Assembly: GCA_022605955.1 (NCBI GenBank)
Contig: JAKCOZ010000240.1
Coordinates: 307,924-371,923 of the forward strand
Length of the DNA: 64,000 bases
Direction: 5' to 3'
Origin: Rallus limicola
Lineage: Eukaryota; Chordata; Aves; Gruiformes; Rallidae
Both the position numbers and the translations under genes were made by a program. The notes under the pieces are model-generated. The model was not told the origin of the DNA. It worked only from the letters and a program-made list of their open reading frames with translations, and did not search any database. Of this stretch, positions 1-11,674 are shown piece by piece (the stretch's first letter is position 1; each line of letters starts with the position of its first letter).

Positions 1-1330
1 TTCCTTTGCTTGGAAAGAGGGAACATGCCTGGAACCTCCTACGGTGCTTTTCTCGGCCCTAGCAGACTGCAGCTCAAAACATGCTAAACGTCCAGCAATA
101 ACTCCCAAAGTAAAGAAGCTAGGCCTGAAAGGCATAGCTTGTCTGAAACCTCCTAACAGGACACCCGAGCAGACCCTGTCACTTTGGCTCTCAGCCTTTT
201 CCTTTGCCTGGAAAGAGGGAACATGCCTGGAACCTCCTACGGTGCTTTTCTCGGCCCTAGCAGACTGCAGTTCAAAACATGCTAAACGTCCAGCAATAAC
301 TCCCAAAGTAAAGAAGCTAGGCCTGAAAGGCATAGCTTGTCTGAAACCTCCTAACAGGACACCCGAGCAGACCCTGTCACTTTGGCTCTCAGCCTTTTCC
401 TTTGCCTGGAAAGAGGGAACATGCCTGGAACCTCCTACGGTGCTTTTCTCGGCCCTAGCAGACTGCAGTTCAAAACATGCTAAACGTCCAGCAATAACTC
501 CCAAAGTAAAGAAGCTAGGCCTGAAAGGCATAGCTTGTCTGAAACCTCCTAACAGGACACCCGAGCAGACCCTGTCACTTTGGCTCTCAGCCTTTTCCTT
601 TGCCTGGAAAGAGGGAACATGCCTGGAACCTCCTACGGTGCTTTTCTCGGCCCTAGCAGACTGCAGTTCAAAACATGCTAAACGTCCAGCAATAACTCCC
701 AAAGTAAAGAAGCTAGGCCTGAAAGGCATAGCTTGTCTGAAACCTCCTAACATGACACACGAGCAGCCCCTGTCACTTTGGCTCTCAGCCTTTTCCTTTG
801 CCTGGAAAGAGGGAACATGCCTGGAACCTCCTACCGTGCTTTTCTCGGCCCTAGCAGACTGCAGTTCAAAACATGCTAAACGTCCAGCAATAACTCCCAA
901 AGTAAAGAAGCTAGGCCTGAAAGGCATAGCTTGTCTGAAACCTCCTAACGGGACACACAAGCAGACCCTGTCACTTTGGCTCTCAGCCTTTTCCTTTGCC
1001 TGGAAAGAGGGAACATGCCTGGAACCTCCTACGGTGCTTTTCTCGGCCCTAGCAGACTGAAATTGAAAACATGCTAAACGTCCAGCAATAACTCCCAAAG
1101 TAAAGAAGCTAGGCCTGAAAGGCATAGCTTGTCTGAAACCTCCTAACAGGACACACGAGCAAACCCTTTCACTTTGGCTCTCAGCTTTTTCCTTTGCTTG
1201 GAAAGAGGGAACATGCCTGGAACCTCCTACGGTGCTTTTCTCGGCCCTAGCAGACTGCAGCTCAAAACATGCTAAACGTCCAGCAATAACTCCCAAAGTA
1301 AAGAAGCTAGGCCTGAAAGGCATAGCTTGT
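1..1330. repeat. 3' tail of a higher-order repeat cut by the window edge
   Basis: This stretch corresponds to positions 4,894-6,223, exactly 4,893 bp away. The order of monomer variants is the same, and the open frame at 44-1,060 translates identically to that at 4,937-5,953. It includes the rare GACTGAAATTG monomer near 1,057 that puts a TGA in the plus-strand frame. Confidence 0.88.
223..420 (+). repeat. Representative 198-bp monomer with landmarks
   Basis: Numbering from the A of ATGCCTGG, a typical monomer has a PstI site CTGCAG at 43-48 (lost in GCAATTC and GAAATTG variants). It has four CpG sites at about 18, 30, 65 and 142. A 25-bp quasi-palindrome at 92-116 consists of AAGCTA, a 13-bp core GGCCTGAAAGGCA, and TAGCTT. 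The site of all 47-bp inserts is between 118 and 119. Internal similarity is limited: AACCTCCTA occurs at 9-17 and 123-131, and TGCCTGGAA at 181-189 recurs 19 bp later across the monomer boundary. No clear smaller founding repeat is visible. Confidence 0.9.
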
Positions 1331-1398
1331 CCTGTTAGGAGGTTTCAGACAAGCTATGACTTTCAGGCCTAGCTTGTCTGAAACCTCCTAACAGGACA
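1328..1398. repeat. Palindromic insert 1, class A (core TGACTTTCAGGCC)
   Basis: The 47 inserted bases start at 1,331 with CCTGTTAGGAGGTTTCAG. The 29-bp arms are perfect and flank an inverted core that carries a C-to-A change, shared only with the insert at 6,224. The upstream monomer can also pair with the middle of the insert (up to 27 bp, 18-nt loop, one mismatch here). Confidence 0.95.
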
Positions 1399-1770
1399 CA
1401 CGAGCAGACCCTGTCACTTTGGCTCTCAGCCTTTTCCTTTGCCTGGAAAGAGGGAACATGCCTGGAACCTCCTACGGTGCTTTTCTCGGCCCTAGCAGAC
1501 TGCAGTTCAAAACATGCTAAACGTCCAGCAATAACTCCCAAAGTAAAGAAGCTAGGCATGAAAGGCATAGCTTGTCTGAAACCTCCTAACAGGACACACG
1601 AGCAGCCCCTGTCACTTTGGTTCTCAGCCTTTTCCTTTGCCTGGAAAGAGGGAACATGCCTGGAACCTCCTACGGTGCTTTTCTCGGCCCTAGCAGACTG
1701 CAATTCAAAACATACTAAACGTCCAGCAATAACTCCCAAAGTAAAGAAGCTAGGCATGAAAGGCATAGCT

Positions 1771-1841
1771 TGTCCTGTTAGGAGGTTTCAGACAAGCTAG
1801 GCCTGAAAGGCATAGCTTGTCTGAAAGCTCCTAACAGGACA
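1771..1841. repeat. Palindromic insert 2, class B
   Basis: 443 bp after insert 1. The core reads direct (GGCCTGAAAGGCA), and the right arm has the class B mismatch GAAAGCTCC. The upstream monomer is of the GGCATG and CATACTAAACG type. Confidence 0.95.
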
Positions 1842-2411
1842 CACGAGCAGACCCTGTCACTTTGGCTCTCAGCCTTTTCCTTTGCCTGGAAAGAGGGAAC
1901 ATGCCTGGAACCTCCTACGGTGCTTTTCTCGGCCCTAGCAGACTGCAATTCAAAACATGCTAAACGTCCAGCAATAACTCCCAAAGTAAAGAAGCTAGGC
2001 CTGAAAGGCATAGCTTGTCTGAAACCTCCTAACAGGACACACGAGCAAACCCTTTCACTTTGGCTCTCAGCTTTTTCCTTTGGTTGGAAAGAGGGAACAT
2101 GCCTGGAACCTCCTACGGTGCTTTTCTCGGCCCTAGCAGACTGCAGCTCAAAACATGCTAAACGTCCAGCAATAACTCCCAAAGTAAAGAAGCTAGGCCT
2201 GAAAGGCATAGCTTGTCTGAAACCTCCTAACAGGACACCCGAGCAGACCCTGTCACTTTGGCTCTCAGCCTTTTCCTTTGCCTGGAAAGAGGGAACATGC
2301 CTGGAACCTCCTACGGTGCTTTTCTCGGCCCTAGCAGACTGCAGTTCAAAACATGCTAAACGTCCAGCAATAACTCCCAAAGTAAAGAAGCTAGGCCTGA
2401 AAGGCATAGCT

Positions 2412-2482
2412 TGTCCTGTTAGGAGGTTTCAGACAAGCTAGGCCTGAAAGGCATAGCTTGTCTGAAAGCTCCTAACAGGACA
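2412..2482. repeat. Palindromic insert 3, class B
   Basis: 641 bp after insert 2. The core is direct, with GAAAGCTCC in the right arm. The upstream monomer is GGCCTG type. Confidence 0.95.
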
Positions 2483-5400
2483 CACGAGCAGACCCTGTCA
2501 CTTTGGCTCTCAGCCTTTTCCTTTGCCTGGAAAGAGGGAACATGCCTGGAACCTCCTACGGTGCTTTTCTCGGCCCTAGCAGACTGCAATTCAAAACATG
2601 CTAAACGTCCAGCAATAACTCCCAAAGTAAAGAAGCTAGGCCTGAAAGGCATAGCTTGTCTGAAACCTCCTAACAGGACACACGAGCAAACCCATTCACT
2701 TTGGCTCTCAGCTTTTTCCTTTGCTTGGAAAGAGGGAACATGCCTGGAACCTCCTACGGTGCTTTTCTCGGCCCTAGCAGACTGCAGCTCAAAACATGCT
2801 AAACGTCCAGCAATAACTCCCAAAGTAAAGAAGCTAGGCCTGAAAGGCATAGCTTGTCTGAAACCTCCTAACAGGACACCCGAGCAGACCCGGTCACTTT
2901 GGCTCTCAGCCTTTTCCTTTGCCTGGAAAGAGGGAACATGCCTGGAACCTCCTACGGTGCTTTTCTCGGCCCTAGCAGACTGCAGTTCAAAACATGCTAA
3001 ACGTCCAGCAATAACTCCCAAAGTAAAGAAGCTAGGCCTGAAAGGCATAGCTTGTCTGAAACCTCCTAACAGGACACACGAGCAGACCCTGTCACTTTGG
3101 CTCTCAGCCTTTTCCTTTGCCTGGAAAGAGGGAACATGCCTGGAACCTCCTACGGTGCTTTTCTCGGCCCTAGCAGACTGCAGTTCAAAACATGCTAAAC
3201 GTCCAGCAATAACTCCCAAAGTAAAGAAGCTAGGCCTGAAAGGCATAGCTTGTCTGAAACCTCCTAACAGGACACACGAGCAGCTCCTGTCACTTTGGCT
3301 CTCAGCCTTTTCCTTTGCCTGGAAAGAGGGAACATGCCTGGAACCTCCTACGGTGCTTTTCTCGGCCCTAGCAGACTGCAGTTCAAAACATGCTAAACGT
3401 CCAGCAATAACTCCCAAAGTAAAGAAGCTAGGCCTGAAAGGCATAGCTTGTCTGAAACCTCCTAACAGGACACACGAGCAGCCCCTGTCACTTTGGCTCT
3501 CAGCCTTTTCCTTTGCCTGGAAAGAGGGAACATGCCTGGAACCTCCTACGGTGCTTTTCTCGGCCCTAGCAGACTGCAGCTCAAAACATGCTAAACGTCC
3601 ATCAATAACTCCCAAAGTAAAGAAGCTAGGCCTGAAAGGCATAGCTTGTCTGAAACCTCCTAACAGGACACCCGAGCAGACCCGGTCACTTTGGCTCTCA
3701 GCCTTTTCCTTTGCCTGGAAAGAGGGAACATGCCTGGAACCTCCTACGGTGCTTTTCTCGGCCCTAGCAGACTGCAGTTCAAAACATGCTAAACGTCCAG
3801 CAATAACTCCCAAAGTAAAGAAGCTAGGCCTGAAAGGCATAGCTTGTCTGAAACCTCCTAACAGGACACACGAGCAGACCCTGTCACTTTGGCTCTCAGC
3901 CTTTTCCTTTGCCTGGAAAGAGGGAACATGCCTGGAACCTCCTACAGTGCTTTTCTCGGCCCTAGCAGACTGCAGTTCAAAACATGCTAAACGTCCAGCA
4001 ATAACTCCCAAAGTAAAGAAGCTAGGCCTGAAAGGCATAGCTTGTCTGAAACCTCCTAACAGGACACACGAGCAGCCCCTGTCACTTTGGCTCTCAGCCT
4101 TTTCCTTTGCCTGGAAAGAGGGAACATGCCTGGAACCTCCTACGGTGCTTTTCTCGGCCCTAGCAGACTGCAGTTCAAAACATGCTAAACGTCCAGCAAT
4201 AACTCCCAAAGTAAAGAAGCTAGGCATGAAAGGCATAGCTTGTCTGAAACCTCCTAACAGGACACACGAGCAGCCCCTGTCACTTTGGCTCTCAGCCTTT
4301 TCCTTTGCCTGGAAAGAGGGAACATGCCTGGAACCTCCTACGGTGCTTTTCTCGGCCCTAGCAGACTGCAGTTCAAAACATGCTAAACGTCCAGCAATAA
4401 CTCCCAAAGTAAAGAAGCTAGGCATGAAAGGCATAGCTTGTCTGAAACCTCCTAACAGGACACACGAGCAGACCCTGTCACTTTGGCTCTCAGCCTTTTC
4501 CTTTGCCTGGAAAGAGGGAACATGCCTGGAACCTCCTACGGTGCTTTTCTCGGCCCTAGCAGACTGCAGTTCAAAACATGCTAAACGTCCAGCAATAACT
4601 CCCAAAGTAAAGAAGCTAGGCCTGAAAGGCATAGCTTGTCTAAAACCTCCTAACAGGACACACAAGCAGACCCTGTCACTTTGGCTCTCAGCCTTTTCCT
4701 TTGCCTGGAAAGAGGGAACATGCCTGGAACCTCCTACGGTGCTTTTCTCGGCCCTAGCAGACTGCAGTTCAAAACATGCTAAACGTCCAGCAATAACTCC
4801 CAAAGTAAAGAAGCTAGGCCTGAAAGGCATAGCTTGTCTGAAACCTCCTAACAGGACACACGAGCAAACCCTTTCACTTTGGCTCTCAGCTTTTTCCTTT
4901 GCTTGGAAAGAGGGAACATGCCTGGAACCTCCTACGGTGCTTTTCTCGGCCCTAGCAGACTGCAGCTCAAAACATGCTAAACGTCCAGCAATAACTCCCA
5001 AAGTAAAGAAGCTAGGCCTGAAAGGCATAGCTTGTCTGAAACCTCCTAACAGGACACCCGAGCAGACCCTGTCACTTTGGCTCTCAGCCTTTTCCTTTGC
5101 CTGGAAAGAGGGAACATGCCTGGAACCTCCTACGGTGCTTTTCTCGGCCCTAGCAGACTGCAGTTCAAAACATGCTAAACGTCCAGCAATAACTCCCAAA
5201 GTAAAGAAGCTAGGCCTGAAAGGCATAGCTTGTCTGAAACCTCCTAACAGGACACCCGAGCAGACCCTGTCACTTTGGCTCTCAGCCTTTTCCTTTGCCT
5301 GGAAAGAGGGAACATGCCTGGAACCTCCTACGGTGCTTTTCTCGGCCCTAGCAGACTGCAGTTCAAAACATGCTAAACGTCCAGCAATAACTCCCAAAGT

Positions 5401-6220
5401 AAAGAAGCTAGGCCTGAAAGGCATAGCTTGTCTGAAACCTCCTAACAGGACACCCGAGCAGACCCTGTCACTTTGGCTCTCAGCCTTTTCCTTTGCCTGG
5501 AAAGAGGGAACATGCCTGGAACCTCCTACGGTGCTTTTCTCGGCCCTAGCAGACTGCAGTTCAAAACATGCTAAACGTCCAGCAATAACTCCCAAAGTAA
5601 AGAAGCTAGGCCTGAAAGGCATAGCTTGTCTGAAACCTCCTAACATGACACACGAGCAGCCCCTGTCACTTTGGCTCTCAGCCTTTTCCTTTGCCTGGAA
5701 AGAGGGAACATGCCTGGAACCTCCTACCGTGCTTTTCTCGGCCCTAGCAGACTGCAGTTCAAAACATGCTAAACGTCCAGCAATAACTCCCAAAGTAAAG
5801 AAGCTAGGCCTGAAAGGCATAGCTTGTCTGAAACCTCCTAACGGGACACACAAGCAGACCCTGTCACTTTGGCTCTCAGCCTTTTCCTTTGCCTGGAAAG
5901 AGGGAACATGCCTGGAACCTCCTACGGTGCTTTTCTCGGCCCTAGCAGACTGAAATTGAAAACATGCTAAACGTCCAGCAATAACTCCCAAAGTAAAGAA
6001 GCTAGGCCTGAAAGGCATAGCTTGTCTGAAACCTCCTAACAGGACACACGAGCAAACCCTTTCACTTTGGCTCTCAGCTTTTTCCTTTGCTTGGAAAGAG
6101 GGAACATGCCTGGAACCTCCTACGGTGCTTTTCTCGGCCCTAGCAGACTGCAGCTCAAAACATGCTAAACGTCCAGCAATAACTCCCAAAGTAAAGAAGC
6201 TAGGCCTGAAAGGCATAGCT

Positions 6221-6291
6221 TGTCCTGTTAGGAGGTTTCAGACAAGCTATGACTTTCAGGCCTAGCTTGTCTGAAACCTCCTAACAGGACA
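6221..6291. repeat. Palindromic insert 4, class A (core TGACTTTCAGGCC)
   Basis: Equivalent of insert 1 at an offset of 4,893 bp, and shares its C-to-A change in the core, so the two are copies by descent. Confidence 0.95.
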
Positions 6292-6663
6292 CACGAGCAG
6301 ACCCTGTCACTTTGGCTCTCAGCCTTTTCCTTTGCCTGGAAAGAGGGAACATGCCTGGAACCTCCTACGGTGCTTTTCTCGGCCCTAGCAGACTGCAGTT
6401 CAAAACATGCTAAACGTCCAGCAATAACTCCCAAAGTAAAGAAGCTAGGCATGAAAGGCATAGCTTGTCTGAAACCTCCTAACAGGACACACGAGCAGCC
6501 CCTGTCACTTTGGTTCTCAGCCTTTTCCTTTGCCTGGAAAGAGGGAACATGCCTGGAACCTCCTACGGTGCTTTTCTCGGCCCTAGCAGACTGCAATTCA
6601 AAACATACTAAACGTCCAGCAATAACTCCCAAAGTAAAGAAGCTAGGCATGAAAGGCATAGCT

Positions 6664-6734
6664 TGTCCTGTTAGGAGGTTTCAGACAAGCTAGGCCTGAA
6701 AGGCATAGCTTGTCTGAAAGCTCCTAACAGGACA
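6664..6734. repeat. Palindromic insert 5, class B
   Basis: Equivalent of insert 2. The CATACTAAACG variant of the upstream monomer is shared. Confidence 0.95.
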
Positions 6735-7304
6735 CACGAGCAGACCCTGTCACTTTGGCTCTCAGCCTTTTCCTTTGCCTGGAAAGAGGGAACATGCCTG
6801 GAACCTCCTACGGTGCTTTTCTCGGCCCTAGCAGACTGCAATTCAAAACATGCTAAACGTCCAGCAATAACTCCCAAAGTAAAGAAGCTAGGCCTGAAAG
6901 GCATAGCTTGTCTGAAACCTCCTAACAGGACACACGAGCAAACCCTTTCACTTTGGCTCTCAGCTTTTTCCTTTGGTTGGAAAGAGGGAACATGCCTGGA
7001 ACCTCCTACGGTGCTTTTCTCGGCCCTAGCAGACTGCAGCTCAAAACATGCTAAACGTCCAGCAATAACTCCCAAAGTAAAGAAGCTAGGCCTGAAAGGC
7101 ATAGCTTGTCTGAAACCTCCTAACAGGACACCCGAGCAGACCCTGTCACTTTGGCTCTCAGCCTTTTCCTTTGCCTGGAAAGAGGGAACATGCCTGGAAC
7201 CTCCTACGGTGCTTTTCTCGGCCCTAGCAGACTGCAGTTCAAAACATGCTAAACGTCCAGCAATAACTCCCAAAGTAAAGAAGCTAGGCCTGAAAGGCAT
7301 AGCT

Positions 7305-7375
7305 TGTCCTGTTAGGAGGTTTCAGACAAGCTAGGCCTGAAAGGCATAGCTTGTCTGAAAGCTCCTAACAGGACA
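7305..7375. repeat. Palindromic insert 6, class B
   Basis: Equivalent of insert 3, followed by the CAAACCCATTCAC monomer that also follows inserts 3, 9, 14, 17 and 18. Confidence 0.95.
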
Positions 7376-10300
7376 CACGAGCAGACCCTGTCACTTTGGC
7401 TCTCAGCCTTTTCCTTTGCCTGGAAAGAGGGAACATGCCTGGAACCTCCTACGGTGCTTTTCTCGGCCCTAGCAGACTGCAATTCAAAACATGCTAAACG
7501 TCCAGCAATAACTCCCAAAGTAAAGAAGCTAGGCCTGAAAGGCATAGCTTGTCTGAAACCTCCTAACAGGACACACGAGCAAACCCATTCACTTTGGCTC
7601 TCAGCTTTTTCCTTTGCTTGGAAAGAGGGAACATGCCTGGAACCTCCTACGGTGCTTTTCTCGGCCCTAGCAGACTGCAGCTCAAAACATGCTAAACGTC
7701 CAGCAATAACTCCCAAAGTAAAGAAGCTAGGCCTGAAAGGCATAGCTTGTCTGAAACCTCCTAACAGGACACCCGAGCAGACCCGGTCACTTTGGCTCTC
7801 AGCCTTTTCCTTTGCCTGGAAAGAGGGAACATGCCTGGAACCTCCTACGGTGCTTTTCTCGGCCCTAGCAGACTGCAGTTCAAAACATGCTAAACGTCCA
7901 GCAATAACTCCCAAAGTAAAGAAGCTAGGCCTGAAAGGCATAGCTTGTCTGAAACCTCCTAACAGGACACACGAGCAGACCCTGTCACTTTGGCTCTCAG
8001 CCTTTTCCTTTGCCTGGAAAGAGGGAACATGCCTGGAACCTCCTACGGTGCTTTTCTCGGCCCTAGCAGACTGCAGTTCAAAACATGCTAAACGTCCAGC
8101 AATAACTCCCAAAGTAAAGAAGCTAGGCCTGAAAGGCATAGCTTGTCTGAAACCTCCTAACAGGACACACGAGCAGCTCCTGTCACTTTGGCTCTCAGCC
8201 TTTTCCTTTGCCTGGAAAGAGGGAACATGCCTGGAACCTCCTACGGTGCTTTTCTCGGCCCTAGCAGACTGCAGTTCAAAACATGCTAAACGTCCAGCAA
8301 TAACTCCCAAAGTAAAGAAGCTAGGCCTGAAAGGCATAGCTTGTCTGAAACCTCCTAACAGGACACACGAGCAGCCCCTGTCACTTTGGCTCTCAGCCTT
8401 TTCCTTTGCCTGGAAAGAGGGAACATGCCTGGAACCTCCTACGGTGCTTTTCTCGGCCCTAGCAGACTGCAGCTCAAAACATGCTAAACGTCCATCAATA
8501 ACTCCCAAAGTAAAGAAGCTAGGCCTGAAAGGCATAGCTTGTCTGAAACCTCCTAACAGGACACCCGAGCAGACCCGGTCACTTTGGCTCTCAGCCTTTT
8601 CCTTTGCCTGGAAAGAGGGAACATGCCTGGAACCTCCTACGGTGCTTTTCTCGGCCCTAGCAGACTGCAGTTCAAAACATGCTAAACGTCCAGCAATAAC
8701 TCCCAAAGTAAAGAAGCTAGGCATGAAAGGCATAGCTTGTCTGAAACCTCCTAACAGGACACACGAGCAGCCCCTGTCACTTTGGCTCTCAGCCTTTTCC
8801 TTTGCCTGGAAAGAGGGAACATGCCTGGAACCTCCTACGGTGCTTTTCTCGGCCCTAGCAGACTGCAGTTCAAAACATGCTAAACGTCCAGCAATAACTC
8901 CCAAAGTAAAGAAGCTAGGCATGAAAGGCATAGCTTGTCTGAAACCTCCTAACAGGACACACGAGCAGACCCTGTCACTTTGGCTCTCAGCCTTTTCCTT
9001 TGCCTGGAAAGAGGGAACATGCCTGGAACCTCCTACGGTGCTTTTCTCGGCCCTAGCAGACTGCAGTTCAAAACATGCTAAACGTCCAGCAATAACTCCC
9101 AAAGTAAAGAAGCTAGGCCTGAAAGGCATAGCTTGTCTGAAACCTCCTAACAGGACACACAAGCAGACCCTGTCACTTTGGCTCTCAGCCTTTTCCTTTG
9201 CCTGGAAAGAGGGAACATGCCTGGAACCTCCTACGGTGCTTTTCTCGGCCCTAGCAGACTGCAGTTCAAAACATGCTAAACGTCCAGCAATAACTCCCAA
9301 AGTAAAGAAGCTAGGCCTGAAAGGCATAGCTTGTCTGAAACCTCCTAACAGGACACACGAGCAAACCCTTTCACTTTGGCTCTCAGCTTTATACTTTGCT
9401 TGGAAAGAGGGAACATGCCTGGAACCTCCTACGGTGCTTTTCTCGGCCCTAGCAGACTGCAGCTCAAAACATGCTAAACGTCCAGCAATAACTCCCAAAG
9501 TAAAGAAGCTAGGCCTGAAAGGCATAGCTTGTCTGAAACCTCCTAACAGGACACCCGAGCAGACCCTGTCACTTTGGCTCTCAGCCTTTTCCTTTGCCTG
9601 GAAAGAGGGAACATGCCTGGAACCTCCTACGGTGCTTTTCTCGGCCCTAGCAGACTGCAGTTCAAAACATGCTAAACGTCCAGCAATAACTCCCAAAGTA
9701 AAGAAGCTAGGCCTGAAAGGCATAGCTTGTCTGAAACCTCCTAACAGGACACCCGAGCAGACCCTGTCACTTTGGCTCTCAGCCTTTTCCTTTGCCTGGA
9801 AAGAGGGAACATGCCTGGAACCTCCTACGGTGCTTTTCTCGGCCCTAGCAGACTGCAGTTCAAAACATGCTAAACGTCCAGCAATAACTCCCAAAGTAAA
9901 GAAGCTAGGCCTGAAAGGCATAGCTTGTCTGAAACCTCCTAACAGGACACATGAGCAGACCCTGTCACTTTGGCTCTCAGCCTTTTCCTTTGCCTGGAAA
10001 GAGGGAACATGCCTGGAACCTCCTACCGTGCTTTTCTCGGCCCTAGCAGACTGCAGTTCAAAACATGCTAAACGTCCAGCAATAACTCCCAAAGTAAAGA
10101 AGCTAGGCCTGAAAGGCATAGCTTGTCTGAAACCTCCTAACGGGACACACAAGCAGACCCTGTCACTTTGGCTCTCAGCCTTTTCCTTTGCCTGGAAAGA
10201 GGGAACATGCCTGGAACCTCCTACGGTGCTTTTCTCGGCCCTAGCAGACTGAAATTGAAAACATGCTAAACGTCCAGCAATAACTCCCAAAGTAAAGAAG

Positions 10301-10519
10301 CTAGGCCTGAAAGGCATAGCTTGTCTGAAACCTCCTAACAGGACACACGAGCAAACCCTTTCACTTTGGCTCTCAGCTTTTTCCTTTGCTTGGAAAGAGG
10401 GAACATGCCTGGAACCTCCTACGGTGCTTTTCTCGGCCCTAGCAGACTGCAGCTCAAAACATGCTAAACGTCCAGCAATAACTCCCAAAGTAAAGAAGCT
10501 AGGCCTGAAAGGCATAGCT

Positions 10520-10590
10520 TGTCCTGTTAGGAGGTTTCAGACAAGCTATGCCTTTCAGGCCTAGCTTGTCTGAAACCTCCTAACAGGACA
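10520..10590. repeat. Palindromic insert 7, class A
   Basis: The core is TGCCTTTCAGGCC, an exact reverse complement of the ordinary core. The upstream monomer is GGCCTG type, so the alternative left stem is a perfect 27 bp with an 18-nt loop. Confidence 0.96.
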
Positions 10591-10962
10591 CACGAGCAGA
10601 CCCTGTCACTTTGGCTCTCAGCCTTTTCCTTTGCCTGGAAAGAGGGAACATGCCTGGAACCTCCTACGGTGCTTTTCTCGGCCCTAGCAGACTGCAGTTC
10701 AAAACATGCTAAACGTCCAGCAATAACTCCCAAAGTAAAGAAGCTAGGCATGAAAGGCATAGCTTGTCTGAAACCTCCTAACAGGACACACGAGCAGCCC
10801 CTGTCACTTTGGTTCTCAGCCTTTTCCTTTGCCTGGAAAGAGGGAACATGCCTGGAACCTCCTACGGTGCTTTTCTCGGCCCTAGCAGACTGCAATTCAA
10901 AACATGCTAAACGTCCAGCAATAACTCCCAAAGTAAAGAAGCTAGGCATGAAAGGCATAGCT

Positions 10963-11033
10963 TGTCCTGTTAGGAGGTTTCAGACAAGCTAGGCCTGAAA
11001 GGCATAGCTTGTCTGAAAGCTCCTAACAGGACA
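10963..11033. repeat. Palindromic insert 8, class B
   Basis: 443 bp after insert 7, direct core. The upstream monomer has CATGCTAAACG where inserts 2 and 5 have CATACTAAACG. Confidence 0.95.
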
Positions 11034-11603
11034 CACGAGCAGACCCTGTCACTTTGGCTCTCAGCCTTTTCCTTTGCCTGGAAAGAGGGAACATGCCTGG
11101 AACCTCCTACGGTGCTTTTCTCGGCCCTAGCAGACTGCAATTCAAAACATGCTAAACGTCCAGCAATAACTCCCAAAGTAAAGAAGCTAGGCCTGAAAGG
11201 CATAGCTTGTCTGAAACCTCCTAACAGGACACACGAGCAAACCCTTTCACTTTGGCTCTCAGCTTTTTCCTTTGGTTGGAAAGAGGGAACATGCCTGGAA
11301 CCTCCTACGGTGCTTTTCTCGGCCCTAGCAGACTGCAGCTCAAAACATGCTAAACGTCCAGCAATAACTCCCAAAGTAAAGAAGCTAGGCCTGAAAGGCA
11401 TAGCTTGTCTGAAACCTCCTAACAGGACACCCGAGCAGACCCTGTCACTTTGGCTCTCAGCCTTTTCCTTTGCCTGGAAAGAGGGAACATGCCTGGAACC
11501 TCCTACGGTGCTTTTCTCGGCCCTAGCAGACTGCAGTTCAAAACATGCTAAACGTCCAGCAATAACTCCCAAAGTAAAGAAGCTAGGCCTGAAAGGCATA
11601 GCT

Positions 11604-11674
11604 TGTCCTGTTAGGAGGTTTCAGACAAGCTAGGCCTGAAAGGCATAGCTTGTCTGAAAGCTCCTAACAGGACA
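11604..11674. repeat. Palindromic insert 9, class B
   Basis: 641 bp after insert 8, direct core, GAAAGCTCC in the right arm. Confidence 0.95.

Larger units (their letters stand above)
1331..6223. repeat. Higher-order repeat copy, 24 monomers with A-B-B inserts (4,893 bp)
   Basis: The unit begins with a class A insert, then class B inserts after 443 and 641 bp, then 19 monomers. All insert positions repeat 4,893 bp later at 6,224, 6,667 and 7,308. Diagnostic monomers inside it include GTCCATCAATAACTCCC near 3,600, a run of ACACCCGAG monomers near 5,050-5,460, ACATGACACACGAG near 5,645 and ACGGGACACACAAG near 5,841. Confidence 0.88.
6224..10522. repeat. Higher-order repeat copy shortened by three monomers (4,299 bp)
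   Basis: The A-B-B start and the end of the unit match the preceding copy, but the length is 594 bp (three monomers) less. Comparing variant order, two monomers are missing after the GTCCATCAATAAC copy (near 8,700) and one is missing from the ACACCCGAG run near 9,540-9,950. The ACATGACACACGAG monomer is replaced by an ACACATGAG one. This pattern fits unequal exchange. A private variant CTTTATACTTTGCTTGG lies near 9,390. Confidence 0.85.

Noticed and set aside
1331..1377. Inserts as transposable elements or MITEs
   Set aside because: All inserted sequence is a rearranged copy of the monomer itself. There is no foreign sequence and no target-site duplication, and the site is invariant.
1328..1398. 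Site-specific recombinase-controlled invertible switch
   Set aside because: The flanking hexamers are short, no recombinase is encoded in the window, and class-specific arm mutations show old fixed states. Template switching explains the data more simply.
4905..4925. CENP-B box-like stretch around TTTGCTTGGAAAGAGGGA
   Set aside because: It shares the TTGGAAA and GGGA look of the box but lacks both CpG-containing essential parts (TTCG and CGGG) and needs extra bases to align. Most monomers have GCCTGG here.
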